Shown here: one piece after another, positions 33,554 to 42,232 of the stretch
Layout: the number at the start of each line of letters is the position of its first letter
How positions within the stretch are numbered: position 1 is the first letter of the stretch
Source of the DNA: DP-19 sp036496285
GTDB lineage: Bacteria; Desulfobacterota; Binatia; UTPRO1
Assembly: GCA_036496285.1 (NCBI GenBank)
Contig: DASXLI010000036.1
Span: forward strand, 6,580-70,579
Direction of reading: 5' to 3'
DNA length: 64,000 nt
The notes under the pieces: generated by a model
What the model saw: the letters and a program-made list of their open reading frames with translations, nothing else
Told to the model about the DNA's origin: nothing
The model's database searches: none
Made by a program: the position numbers and the translations under genes

Positions 33554-35308
33554 ATGTCGACACAAGCCTCAACCGCTCCCGGCTTTCCGGCCGTATCCAT
33601 TGCCGAGGCCCACCGCATCCTGTCGGCGCCGGGCTCGCTCTTCGAGGTCGAGGAGAAGGTCATCCGGGGCGCCCGGATCAAGACGTGGAAGAACGCGCCG
33701 CCCTCGCTCGCGATGGTGTTCGCCATGAGCATGGCCTACGGCCCGCGCGTCCATCTGGTGAACGATGACGAGCGGGTCACGTTCGATGCGCATCGCCTCG
33801 CCGTGGCGAAGCTCGCCGCGCGACTCGTCGCCGACGGCGTCCGCAAGGGCGACCGGGTGGCGATCATCATGCGCAACCTCCCCGAGTGGTCGGTCGCGTT
33901 CTGGGCGGCGTCGCTGGTGGGCGCGATCGTGACGCCGCTGAACGCCTGGTGGACCGGGCCTGAGCTCGAATACGGACTCTGCGACTCCGGTACCAAGGTC
34001 GCGATCGCCGACGCCGAGCGCTGGCAGCGCCTGCGCGAGCACGTCGACCAGTGTCCGGATCTGAAGAAGATCTACGTCAGCCGCACGAGCGAGGAGATCG
34101 CCGACCCGCGTGTGCAGAAGCTCGAGGAGGTGATCGGCGCTCCCAACGGCTGGGCGGAGCTGCCGCCGACGGATCTTCCTCAGATTCAGTTCGATCCCGA
34201 CGACGACGCGGCGATCTTCTACACCTCGGGCACGACCGGCAAGCCGAAGGGCGCGGTCATCACCCACCGCAACATCGTCTCGAACGTCTTCAACGCCCTC
34301 AGCGCGATGGCGCGCGCGGCGCTGCGGCGCGGCCAGGCGCCGTCGATGCCGGACGCGGGCGGCATCCAGCGCGCGATCCTCATCTCGGTGCCGTTCTTCC
34401 ACGCGACCGGCTGCTTCGCGATCATGATCCCCGCCATGATGGGCGGCGCCAAGCTCGTCATGCAGCGCAAGTGGAACGCCGAGCAGGCGCTCGAGCTGAT
34501 CGAGCGCGAGCGCATCACCAACGCGGGCGGCGTGCCGACGATCGCGTGGCAGCTCATCGAGCACCCGCGTTTCAACGACTTCGACCTGTCGTCGCTCGAG
34601 GCGATCCAGTACGGCGGCGCGCCGTCGGCGCCGGAGCTGGTGCGCCGCCTGAAGGAGCGCTTCCCGAAGATGCAGACCGGGCAGGGCTGGGGCATGACCG
34701 AGACCTCGGCCACCGCGACCAGCAACGTCGGCGAGGACTACGAGCGCAAGCCGTCGAGCTGCGGCGTGGTGTCACCGACGGGCGAGGTGCGCATCGTCGA
34801 CGACGATGGCAAGGACGTGCCGGTCGAAAAGGTCGGCGAGCTCTGGTACCGCGGGCCGATCGTGGTGCGCGGCTACTGGAACAAGCCGCAGGCGACGGCG
34901 GAGACCTTCGTCGACGGCTGGGTGAAGACGGGCGATCTGGCGCGCGTGGATGACGAGGGCTTCGTCTACATCGTCGATCGCGCCAAGGACATGCTGATCC
35001 GCGGCGGCGAGAACATCTACTGCGTCGAGGTCGAGAACGCGCTCTACGAGCACCCGGCGGTGATGGACGCGGCCGTCGTCGGCATCCCGCACCGCACGCT
35101 CGGCGAGGAGCCGGCCGCCGTCGTGCACCTGAAGCCGGGCACGAAGGCGACGGAGGAGGAGCTGCGCCACCACGTCGCGCTGAAGCTCGCCGCCTTCAAG
35201 GTGCCGGTGAAGGTCCTGTTCCTGCCGGAGACCCTGCCGCGCAACCCGAACGGCAAGATCATGAAGCGCGATCTGAAGCCGCTCTTCCCGGAGAACGTCG
35301 CGACCTGA
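33554..35308 (+). CDS. Class I adenylate-forming acyl-CoA ligase
   Basis: 584 residues. The AMP-binding motif YTSGTTGKPKGAVITHRN, the GWGMTETSA motif, YIVDRAKDMLIRGGENIYC and the catalytic lysine region NPNGKIMKRDLK are all intact, so it should activate a carboxylic acid through an acyl-AMP to an acyl-CoA. Chain length and substrate are not evident. ATG 33554 follows GGAGGA by 6 bases. Neighbours on both sides are MAPEG membrane proteins on the other strand. Confidence 0.9.
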   Translation: MSTQASTAPGFPAVSIAEAHRILSAPGSLFEVEEKVIRGARIKTWKNAPPSLAMVFAMSMAYGPRVHLVNDDERVTFDAHRLAVAKLAARLVADGVRKGDRVAIIMRNLPEWSVAFWAASLVGAIVTPLNAWWTGPELEYGLCDSGTKVAIADAERWQRLREHVDQCPDLKKIYVSRTSEEIADPRVQKLEEVIGAPNGWAELPPTDLPQIQFDPDDDAAIFYTSGTTGKPKGAVITHRNIVSNVFNALSAMARAALRRGQAPSMPDAGGIQRAILISVPFFHATGCFAIMIPAMMGGAKLVMQRKWNAEQALELIERERITNAGGVPTIAWQLIEHPRFNDFDLSSLEAIQYGGAPSAPELVRRLKERFPKMQTGQGWGMTETSATATSNVGEDYERKPSSCGVVSPTGEVRIVDDDGKDVPVEKVGELWYRGPIVVRGYWNKPQATAETFVDGWVKTGDLARVDDEGFVYIVDRAKDMLIRGGENIYCVEVENALYEHPAVMDAAVVGIPHRTLGEEPAAVVHLKPGTKATEEELRHHVALKLAAFKVPVKVLFLPETLPRNPNGKIMKRDLKPLFPENVAT

Positions 35309-35317
35309 GGCCGTTCC

Positions 35318-35716
35318 TCACCAGAGGTCCGGAAGGAGGCGTGCGAGGACGAGCAGCTCGCCGCCGACCGCGATGAAGAACACCGGCGCGCGCAGGCGCC
35401 AGACGCCGCTGACGTAGACGATCGCGTGGGCGAGGCGCGCCCAGAAGAAGATGGTCGCGCCGAGGGCGGTCTGCCAGTTCGACAGGCCGGCCAGCTGCGC
35501 CGCGATCACCAGCGCCGCGAAGTGCGGGAAGTTCTCGAGCATGTTGCGGTGCGCCCGATCGGCGCGCCACGCCCATGGCGGCAGGGCAGGCGGATCGTCG
35601 CGGTTGCCGAGCACCTCGGTGACCGGCCAGTGGATCCACATCGCGACGCCCTTGCCCGCGACCAGTACCGCGGTGAGCATCGCGCTCGCGACCAGCATCC
35701 TGAGATCGGTGGTCAT
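35318..35716 (-). CDS. MAPEG family membrane protein, second copy
   Basis: 132 residues, four hydrophobic segments, and the MAPEG signature DRAHRNMLENFPHFAALV. Its ATG 35716 overlaps the stop of the upstream gene (ATGA), so it is translated with that gene. Convergent with the acyl-CoA ligase, 9 bases apart. Confidence 0.84.
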   Translation of the reverse strand: MTTDLRMLVASAMLTAVLVAGKGVAMWIHWPVTEVLGNRDDPPALPPWAWRADRAHRNMLENFPHFAALVIAAQLAGLSNWQTALGATIFFWARLAHAIVYVSGVWRLRAPVFFIAVGGELLVLARLLPDLW

Positions 35717-36180
35717 GGCTCGTCCCTCGGCTCCACGGTGATGCCGCCCGCCGCGAGCGCTGGCCCGAGCTCGCCGAGCGTGAGGATCTCGTCGACGCCG
35801 AAGACGCCCGGCGTGAGCGTGCCGTCGTGCGCGCGCTCGGCCAGCATCTCGGCGAACGCGAGCGTCGCGGCCGTGCTCATGCGGTAGTCGCCCGTGCCGC
35901 GCACGACGCGCGACGCGAGAAGCGCGCGTTCCCGGCGGACGTTCACCCAGTGTGCGGTCGGCTGGCGGCTCGGCTCGCCAGGCGTCCGGCCGGCGCCGAG
36001 CGCGAACACGCGGGCGGGGACGCGCGATGCGATGCCGAGCGCGTTCAGCGCGTGGACGGTGGCGTTCACGGCCGCGGGACGGAAGGCCACGTAGGCACGC
36101 GTGGCGCGTCCGTCGGCGACGTGCGCATGCCATCCGGCGTTGACTGCGGCGTTCCCGCGGTTCATGCGTAGAGCGACCAT
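35713..36180 (-). CDS. Probable 5'-truncated saccharopine-dehydrogenase-like protein
   Basis: 155 residues from ATG 36180. Its second half (RVVRGTGDYRMSTAATLAFA, then GVFGVDEILTLGELGPALAA) reads like the C-terminal end of saccharopine-dehydrogenase-type reductases, which are about twice as long and begin with a Rossmann NAD(P) domain. That N-terminal domain is absent: the next bases upstream belong to the opposite gene, whose ATG lies in the same CCATGG. I suspect a remnant, though the frame is open and coupled to the MAPEG gene (ATGA). ATG 36165 is an alternative start. Assignment is weak. Confidence 0.5.
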   Translation of the reverse strand: MVALRMNRGNAAVNAGWHAHVADGRATRAYVAFRPAAVNATVHALNALGIASRVPARVFALGAGRTPGEPSRQPTAHWVNVRRERALLASRVVRGTGDYRMSTAATLAFAEMLAERAHDGTLTPGVFGVDEILTLGELGPALAAGGITVEPRDEP

Positions 36181-37864
36181 GGCCGTCGTCACGCGCGGTG
36201 TTCTCGATACCCGCTTCGATCAGATGTTTCCCGTCCTCACGGCCGCCGAGATCGCGCGCCTGCGGCGCTTCGGCGAGCCCCGCTCCTACGACACGGCCGA
36301 CCGCCTCGTCTCGACCGGCGAGGTGAGCCCTGGGATGATGATCGTGCTGAGCGGTGAGGTCGCCGTGACGCAGCACAATCTCCTCGGCCGCGATCAGCCC
36401 ATCGTGACGCACGGTCCCGGCCACTTCATGGGCGAGCTGGCGCAGCTCGCCGGCCGTCCGTCGCTCGTCGACGTGCAGGCGACGAAGCCGGTCGAGGTGC
36501 TGGTGATCCCGTCGCCGCGCATGCGCGACGTGCTGGTGCGCGAGGCCGAGCTCGGCGAGCGCATCATGCGGGCGCTGATCCTCCGCCGGGTCGGTCTTCT
36601 CGAGTCGAACATCGTCGGGCCGGTGATCCTCGGCCACGCCAACCATCCCGACGTGCTGCGACTCTCCGGGTTCCTCTCCCGCAACGGCCACCCGCACCAC
36701 ACGCTCGACCCCGACGAGGACTCGTGCGCGCGGACGCTGATCGAGCGCTTCCACATCGAGGCGAAGCAGCTACCGATCGTTCTCTGTCCGAACGGGCAGA
36801 TGCTGAACAACCCGAGCGAGGGCGAGCTCGCCCGCTGCATCGGGCTCTCGCAAGCGCTCGATACGAGCAAGGTCTACGACGTGGCCATCGTCGGCGCAGG
36901 TCCGGCCGGGCTCGCGGCGGCGGTCTACGCCGCGTCGGAGGGCCTCTCGACGATGGTGCTCGACAGCCGCGCTTTCGGCGGCCAGGCGGGGGCGTCGTCG
37001 CGCATCGAGAACTACCTCGGCTTCCCGACGGGCATCACCGGCATGGCGCTGATGGCGCGCGCCTACAACCAGGCCCTCAAGTTCGGCGCCGAGATCGCCA
37101 TTCCCGAGCAGGTCGTGCGCCTGCAGTGCGACGTCCAGCCGAACGGCGCGCGCTATCAGGTGGGCATCGGCGGCGAGCAGCACGTCGCCGCGCGCGCCGT
37201 GGTGATCGCGAGCGGCGCCAGGTACCGCCGCCTCGACGTCGAGAACCTGGCGCAGTTCGAGGGCTCGGCGGTGCACTACTGGGCGTCGCCCCTCGAGGGC
37301 ACGCTGTGTGGCGGCCAGGAGGTGGCGCTGGTCGGCGCCGGCAACTCGGCCGGGCAGGCGATCGTCTACCTGGCGACGCAGGCCACGAAGGTGTGGGTCA
37401 TCGTGCGCGGCGCGAGCCTCGAGGCGAGCATGTCGCGCTACCTGGTCGACCGCATCCGCGGCCTGCCGAACGTCGAGGTGTGCCTGCGGACGGCAGTGAC
37501 AGCGCTCGAAGGCGAGGGGGGCGCGCTCGACGCCGTGCGCTGGCGGAACGTCTCCCGCGGCGAGGAGACGCGCCACGCGATCCACCATCTCTTCCTCTTC
37601 ATCGGCGCCGATCCCAACACGTCGTGGCTCGACGCCCCCGACGTGAACCTCGACGCAAAGGGCTTCGTCCGGACGGGCGCCGAGCTCGGCCCGGGCTACG
37701 GCCCGCTCGAGACGAGCCGCAAGGGCATCTTCGCCATCGGCGACGTGCGCGCCGCCTCGATCAAGCGCGTCGCCGCCGCCGTCGGCGAGGGCGCGCAGGT
37801 GGTCGCCGCGATCCACGCGTATCTTGCGACGCTCCCGTCCTCATCGGCGGCGAAATCTGCCTAG
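36179..37864 (+). CDS. Cyclic-nucleotide-binding, glutaredoxin-like and thioredoxin-reductase-like fusion without CxxC
   Basis: 561 residues. Residues about 15-135 are a cNMP-binding (Crp-type) domain with LVSTGEVSPGMMIVLSGEVA and GHFMGELAQLAGRPS. Residues about 150-225 look like a thioredoxin-fold insert (HPDVLRLSGFLSRNGHPHHT, KQLPIVLCPNGQMLNNPS). From 235 on it is a thioredoxin-reductase-type flavoprotein: FAD loop VGAGPAGLAAAVYAA, NADPH loop VGAGNSAGQAIVYL, and GIFAIGDVRA. The redox CATC motif is replaced by WASP (368-371), so it cannot pass electrons to a thioredoxin in the usual way. Such proteins may be cNMP-gated flavin oxidoreductases. ATG 36179 is chosen for domain fit. Confidence 0.85.
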   Translation: MAVVTRGVLDTRFDQMFPVLTAAEIARLRRFGEPRSYDTADRLVSTGEVSPGMMIVLSGEVAVTQHNLLGRDQPIVTHGPGHFMGELAQLAGRPSLVDVQATKPVEVLVIPSPRMRDVLVREAELGERIMRALILRRVGLLESNIVGPVILGHANHPDVLRLSGFLSRNGHPHHTLDPDEDSCARTLIERFHIEAKQLPIVLCPNGQMLNNPSEGELARCIGLSQALDTSKVYDVAIVGAGPAGLAAAVYAASEGLSTMVLDSRAFGGQAGASSRIENYLGFPTGITGMALMARAYNQALKFGAEIAIPEQVVRLQCDVQPNGARYQVGIGGEQHVAARAVVIASGARYRRLDVENLAQFEGSAVHYWASPLEGTLCGGQEVALVGAGNSAGQAIVYLATQATKVWVIVRGASLEASMSRYLVDRIRGLPNVEVCLRTAVTALEGEGGALDAVRWRNVSRGEETRHAIHHLFLFIGADPNTSWLDAPDVNLDAKGFVRTGAELGPGYGPLETSRKGIFAIGDVRAASIKRVAAAVGEGAQVVAAIHAYLATLPSSSAAKSA

Positions 37865-37876
37865 GCGATCCGAGTG

Positions 37877-40648
37877 CTACGGTCGCGCTTGCAGGTGCGT
37901 GACCCGCTCGATGCGCTCCAGACCGGGAAGACCGACGGCGCCGTTTACCGACGACGAGGCCGTCGGCCCCACGCAGAGCAGGCTCGCGAGCGTCGGATCG
38001 CCGCCGTCCTGCATCGGCGCGAAGGACTGGCCGCTGGCGTCGTCGTGGCCGCCGATCTGGCCCCGGTCGAGGAAGCACTCGCGGAAGCGGCCGTCGCTGC
38101 AGGTCTCGTACGCGCAGGTGCCTCCGGGGCAGTCGGTCGGCGGGCTCGCGGAGCCGGTGCAGGTCGAGCCCGGGCCGCAATCGGAATCGAACGAGCAGCG
38201 GAAGCCCGGGCTCAGGCCGCCGGCGCACGTCGCGTAGCACACCTGCGCGGCGCGCGTGCCGCCGACGCAGCTCCGTAGACCCTGCGCGACGCAGTCGGCG
38301 TCGTCGCCGCACTGGATCATCGTGCCGTTCGGGCTGCAGAAGGTCTCCAAGGGACCCGTCTGGCAGATGCCGTCGTTCGGTCCGGGCGCGCCGCCCGGGA
38401 CGCAGTCGAGCGCGCCGCCGTCGCATTGATTCGGTGCCGTCTGGACTCCCGGTACTACGCACCCGCCGCTCGGGCATTGGCTGTTGACGGAGCACGGCGT
38501 GCCGTTCTTGGGGCCACCGGTGCAGCGTCGGCCGCCGCACACGGTCGCGCCTACGGCCGTGCAGTCCGCGTTCGAGCTGCACGCGGTCGCCGCGGCGTCG
38601 TTGCAGGTATCGCACACGCACTTGCCGCCGGTGAAGCCCGGGGCGCGGCAGCTCGGGCTGCCGGCGCTGAGCGTCTTCGTGAGCGTGCTCGTCGAGGTGC
38701 CGAAGGGATACGTCGTCGAGGCAATACGTGCACCCGGGTTCGGGCGGCAGTCGAAGCTCGTCGGCCCCAGGATGGGATTCGAGCTCGAGCCGTTCACGTC
38801 GCATGAGCTGCCGGCGTCGATGCCTTCCGCGCACGTGCCGTCGCGCTTGCCGTCGTTGGATGCCACGTCACCGAGGCAGCGCGGACAGCCGATGCGGACA
38901 GTGAGGCCACTGTAGATGCGCTCGGCGAGCACGGTGTTGGTCGCGAGCGTCCCGGACTCGAGATTGACCGTGCCCGTGACCGGTCCCGCGTAGTACTGCT
39001 CGACGCATGCCGAAACGCCGCCGACGGTGACTGGAATGTACGTGCTCGCGTAGTAGGCGCACGTGCCACTGTTGCAGCCGCCGTTGCCATGGCAATCGAC
39101 GCGGGTGTCGTCCACGCAGCGCCGATTGTTGATCTGGCCGCCGGTCTTCAGCGCGTAGTTGGCTGCATAGATGTTCGGTACCGGTCCCGCGAGGGTGCAC
39201 GTCCCGCACGGACGGCTCGGAGAGTCGCAGCCGGTGATCCCGACGGTGTACGTGCCGCCGCTCGGGAGCTCCACGTCGTGCGCGATGCCCGTCCAGCCGC
39301 GATCGACGACGGCGCCCATGCCGATCCCGGTCATCTCCAGCGTCTTCGGGCAATCGCACTGGCACGCGTTGCTGCAGAAGAAGCCGGGCGCCGAATTCGG
39401 GCAGAAGCTGTTCGGCGGATCGCAACTCTCGCCGGGGTCGATGACGCCGTTCCCGCAGAGCGGGCCCGGGGTGGCCGTCGGTCCGGGTATGGGAGTTGCG
39501 CCTTCGCCGAGCGCATAGAGCTTGTGGTCGTCGGCGCCGACGTAGACCGTGCCGTCCGCGCCGATCGCGGGCGAAGAGTTGACGGTGTCCTGGGTGAGGA
39601 CGCGCCATCGCAGACTGCCGGCGGAGTCGATCGCATAGACGTAACCGTCCGTCGAGCCGACGAAGACCGTCCCGTCGGAGCCGATCGCCGGCGAGGAGCC
39701 GCGAATCCCGGCGCCGGTCTGGTACTCCCACTTCTCGCTGCCGTTCGCGTTGACCGCATAGAGGATCCCGTCCATGGACCCGACGTAGATCGTGCCGTCG
39801 CCCGTGATCGCCGGGGCCGAGCCCACGATGTTGCTCTTCGTGAGGAACAGCCACTTGAAGGCGCCGCTCGACGTGAACGCCTCCAACAGATGGTTCTGCC
39901 AGCCGACGTAGACGTTGCCGCCGGCGTCGATCGCCGCCGCCGTGTTTCCGGGCGTGCGGCCGCTCGACACCTGCCAGACGAGATTGCCGGCGCCGTCGAG
40001 CGCGAGGAAGTCGGGGCTCTGCACGCCGCCGACGTAGACGGTGCCGTTCAGCGCGACGGCCGGCGCCCCGACGATCGACGGCCCGGGATAGACGAAGTAG
40101 CTCCACTGCTGCGCGCCGGTGGCGTCGACCGCATACACGGTACCGGTCGTCGAGCCGATGTAGACTTGACCGGCGAACGAGAGCGCGGGTGACGAGCTCG
40201 GCGCACCGCCGATGATCGGGAACGTCCACTTCGACGTGCCGATGGGGTTCACGGCGTGGAGGCCGTCGCTCGCCCCGACGTAGATCGTGCCGTCGGCCGC
40301 GACGGCCGGCGACGAGCTCACCGGGCCGGTCCCGACGGCGAGCTTCCACTTGAGCGAGCCCGTCGGGTTGATCGCGTACAGATGCCCGTCGTCCGACCCG
40401 ACGTAGATCGTGCCGTCGTCCGCGATGGCGGGCGAGGAGCGCACCGCGCCGCCGCAGTCGAACGTCCACTTCACGATGCCGTTGTTGGCGCTGGTCGAGA
40501 ACTGGCTCCGGCCCTGCTGGAAGAGGTCATGATGGAACTTCGGCCACGTGGCCTGGAGCGGCGGATTGCACGCCGACACGAGGACGGCGACGCCGAGCCA
40601 CGAGAGCGCGGGTCGCCGCCGGACGCACGTTCGCATCGTTCCCTGCAT
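37877..40648 (-). CDS. Lipoprotein with PQQ-like beta-propeller and Cys-rich tail
   Basis: 923 residues. A GGAGG site precedes ATG 40648; residues 1-27 end in a lipobox (VLVSAC, lipid Cys27). Residues about 60-400 are PQQ-type propeller blades with repeats such as SPAIADDGTIYVGSDDGHLY and SPAIGADGTVYVGADDHKLY, the BamB-like arrangement without the quinone. A short Pro linker and DUF4215-like CGNGVIDPGESCDPP follow, and the last 450 residues are Cys-rich with several four-Cys inserts (CTGGPKNGTPC.., CSFDSDCGPGSTC). Likely a surface-exposed binding or assembly protein. The stop is 12 bases from the convergent cNMP/reductase gene. Confidence 0.84.
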   Translation of the reverse strand: MQGTMRTCVRRRPALSWLGVAVLVSACNPPLQATWPKFHHDLFQQGRSQFSTSANNGIVKWTFDCGGAVRSSPAIADDGTIYVGSDDGHLYAINPTGSLKWKLAVGTGPVSSSPAVAADGTIYVGASDGLHAVNPIGTSKWTFPIIGGAPSSSPALSFAGQVYIGSTTGTVYAVDATGAQQWSYFVYPGPSIVGAPAVALNGTVYVGGVQSPDFLALDGAGNLVWQVSSGRTPGNTAAAIDAGGNVYVGWQNHLLEAFTSSGAFKWLFLTKSNIVGSAPAITGDGTIYVGSMDGILYAVNANGSEKWEYQTGAGIRGSSPAIGSDGTVFVGSTDGYVYAIDSAGSLRWRVLTQDTVNSSPAIGADGTVYVGADDHKLYALGEGATPIPGPTATPGPLCGNGVIDPGESCDPPNSFCPNSAPGFFCSNACQCDCPKTLEMTGIGMGAVVDRGWTGIAHDVELPSGGTYTVGITGCDSPSRPCGTCTLAGPVPNIYAANYALKTGGQINNRRCVDDTRVDCHGNGGCNSGTCAYYASTYIPVTVGGVSACVEQYYAGPVTGTVNLESGTLATNTVLAERIYSGLTVRIGCPRCLGDVASNDGKRDGTCAEGIDAGSSCDVNGSSSNPILGPTSFDCRPNPGARIASTTYPFGTSTSTLTKTLSAGSPSCRAPGFTGGKCVCDTCNDAAATACSSNADCTAVGATVCGGRRCTGGPKNGTPCSVNSQCPSGGCVVPGVQTAPNQCDGGALDCVPGGAPGPNDGICQTGPLETFCSPNGTMIQCGDDADCVAQGLRSCVGGTRAAQVCYATCAGGLSPGFRCSFDSDCGPGSTCTGSASPPTDCPGGTCAYETCSDGRFRECFLDRGQIGGHDDASGQSFAPMQDGGDPTLASLLCVGPTASSSVNGAVGLPGLERIERVTHLQARP

Positions 40649-40757
40649 CGACGAGCCTCCTTCCGACCGCGGGTGGCGGACGGCATGGCACAAGTATCGA
40701 CGAATGGAAACGACGAACGCGCGTCCGGGAGGCGACGGCGCCAGAATGAGACGGAAG

Positions 40758-41228
40758 CTACTCGGGTTTGACTGCGCCTCGGCGCGTCATCCCCGGCAGC
40801 CCCTTGCCGGTCTCGAGGTAGGTCTTCAGGCTCGCGAGCACGACCGGCCAGCCGAACGTGATGCCGCGCAGCATCTGGGAACCGGGCTCGAGGTCCTCGT
40901 GCGTGACGGTGAGGCGGACCATGTGCTGGTACGGCGCGATGTCGTAGGTGACGCGCGAGATCTTCGCCAGGTCGCCGGCGCTCTCGGGCGACGACCAGGT
41001 GACGACGAGCCGGTGCGGCGCCTCCGCCTCGACCACCTTGCCGACGATGTCGACCTGCGAGGGGTCATCGTAGTCCTGATGCTTCCACGCCGAGCCGACC
41101 TTCCAGTCGGAGGCGTTGTTGTGGCGGCCCCAGTATTCCTTCGTCACCTCGCCGTCGGTGAGCGCGGTCCACACCTTGTCGGGGGTGGCGTTGATGTACG
41201 TGACGTAGACGAACTTCGGCTTGCTCAT
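40758..41228 (-). CDS. SRPBCC/AHSA1 domain protein
   Basis: 156 residues with the AHSA1-type start YVTYINATPDKVWTALTDGE, VVTWSSPESAG and a closing helix (FGWPVVLASLKTYLETGKG). The helix-grip fold binds hydrophobic ligands. It is the classical partner of a small ArsR regulator encoded directly upstream; the two overlap by ATGA. The regulator probably represses both, with the ligand sensed or detoxified by this protein. Confidence 0.85.
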   Translation of the reverse strand: MSKPKFVYVTYINATPDKVWTALTDGEVTKEYWGRHNNASDWKVGSAWKHQDYDDPSQVDIVGKVVEAEAPHRLVVTWSSPESAGDLAKISRVTYDIAPYQHMVRLTVTHEDLEPGSQMLRGITFGWPVVLASLKTYLETGKGLPGMTRRGAVKPE

Positions 41229-41551
41229 GACTCCTCCTCGAGACCTTTCTTCAGCTCGTGCAGCGCCCGCAGACGGTGGCGCTCGAACTTGCCGATCCAG
41301 CGCTCGTAGATTTCGCCGATCGGCACCGGGTTCAGGTAGTGCAGCTTCTCGCGCCCGCGCCGTACGCTGGCGACGAGGTTCGCGTCCTCCAGCAGGACGA
41401 GGTGCTTGGTCACCGCCTGGCGCGTCATGCGCAGCCCCGCGCACAGCTCGCCGAGGGTCTGGCCGGCCTCGGCGTGCAGCCGGTCGAGCAGCTCGCGGCG
41501 GCTTGGATCGGCAAGAGCTTTGAACACCAGATCGACATGCGGTCGTCCCAC
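41225..41551 (-). CDS. ArsR-family repressor of the SRPBCC pair
   Basis: 108 residues from GTG 41551. The winged helix reads FKALADPSRRELLDRLHAEA, MTRQAVTKHLVLLEDANL and RRGREKLHYLNPVPI, as in ArsR proteins paired with SRPBCC partners; no metal-binding Cys is seen. An upstream ATG at 41584 would put the operator and the -10 box inside the coding region, so GTG 41551 is the start: it lies 8 bases after TATTAT with no ribosome site, i.e. a leaderless message. The stop overlaps the SRPBCC start. Likely autoregulated through the palindrome in its promoter. Confidence 0.82.
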   Translation of the reverse strand: MGRPHVDLVFKALADPSRRELLDRLHAEAGQTLGELCAGLRMTRQAVTKHLVLLEDANLVASVRRGREKLHYLNPVPIGEIYERWIGKFERHRLRALHELKKGLEEES

Positions 41552-41559
41552 CGCTCCGG

Positions 41560-41589
41560 ATAATAGGCAACTGAACAGTTGCATGTCAA
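41560..41589 (-). promoter_or_regulatory. Promoter with ArsR operator inside the spacer
   Basis: Minus strand: TTGACA (plus 41584-41589), 18-base spacer, TATTAT (plus 41560-41565). The spacer holds the 16-base palindrome GCAACTGTTCAGTTGC (41567-41582), an ArsR-sized operator that would block RNA polymerase. Near-consensus boxes, rare in this GC-rich window. Confidence 0.75.
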
Positions 41590-41652
41590 CCGAGGTGCGC
41601 CGAGCGGAAAGCCGCCGCTTGCCAGCCATCGTCGCTTCGGCAAGATGGCGGC

Positions 41653-42180
41653 GTGACGGCCGAGGCGTGGGCGCAGCAGCTCGAGGCGTGGCATGATTTC
41701 TACGTGATCCTGGGAAGCGCCGCCGCCGGGCTGACCGGGCTCATGTTCGTGGTCGTGTCGCTGCGCCAGGGCCCAGCCGTGCCGCGCTCCACGGCGGCCG
41801 TCCGTGCGTTCCTCACCCCGACGGTCGTCTTCTTCACGACGATCGTCCTGGTCTCGGCGACGATGACGGTTCCGCCGCTGCCGGAGCCCGTGCTCGGCGG
41901 ACTGCTCGCCGCCGGCGGCGTCGGCGCGCTCGTCTACATGGCGATCACCCGCGTGCACAGCCTCTGGCGCGAGAGCAACCTCGATCGTCCGGACTGGTTC
42001 TGGTACGCCGGCCTGCCGATGCTCGGCTACGGGCTCCTCACCGCCGCCGGCATCGGCCTCCTCGCGCGTGTCGGCGCCGCGCTCTACCTGGTCGGCGCGA
42101 CGATGCTCCTGCTCCTCGTGAACGGCATCCGCAACGCCTGGGACCTCGTGATCTGGACGACGCGACAGCCGTCCGCGTGA
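41653..42180 (+). CDS. Four-helix membrane protein of unknown function
   Basis: 175 residues with four hydrophobic segments: GSAAAGLTGLMFVVVSL (about 21-38), FLTPTVVFFTTIVLVSATM, PVLGGLLAAGGVGALVYMAI, and the C-terminal GLPMLGYGLLTAAGIGLLAR with ALYLVGATMLLLLVNGIRN. No family recognised. GTG 41653 has no ribosome site; CAAGAT ends 6 bases upstream and TTGCCA lies 16 bases before that, so it may be leaderless like its neighbours. Divergent from the ArsR/SRPBCC pair. Confidence 0.7.
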   Translation: MTAEAWAQQLEAWHDFYVILGSAAAGLTGLMFVVVSLRQGPAVPRSTAAVRAFLTPTVVFFTTIVLVSATMTVPPLPEPVLGGLLAAGGVGALVYMAITRVHSLWRESNLDRPDWFWYAGLPMLGYGLLTAAGIGLLARVGAALYLVGATMLLLLVNGIRNAWDLVIWTTRQPSA

Positions 42181-42196
42181 GCGGGCCGGCCGCGTC

Positions 42197-42226
42197 TTGA
42201 CCGGTGTCGGTGCCGGGCAGTAGCGT
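42197..42226 (+). promoter_or_regulatory. Predicted leaderless promoter of the double kinase
   Basis: TTGACC at 42197-42202, 18-base spacer, TAGCGT at 42221-42226, then six bases to GTG 42233; no ribosome site. Confidence 0.6.
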
Positions 42227-42232
42227 CGGCTG

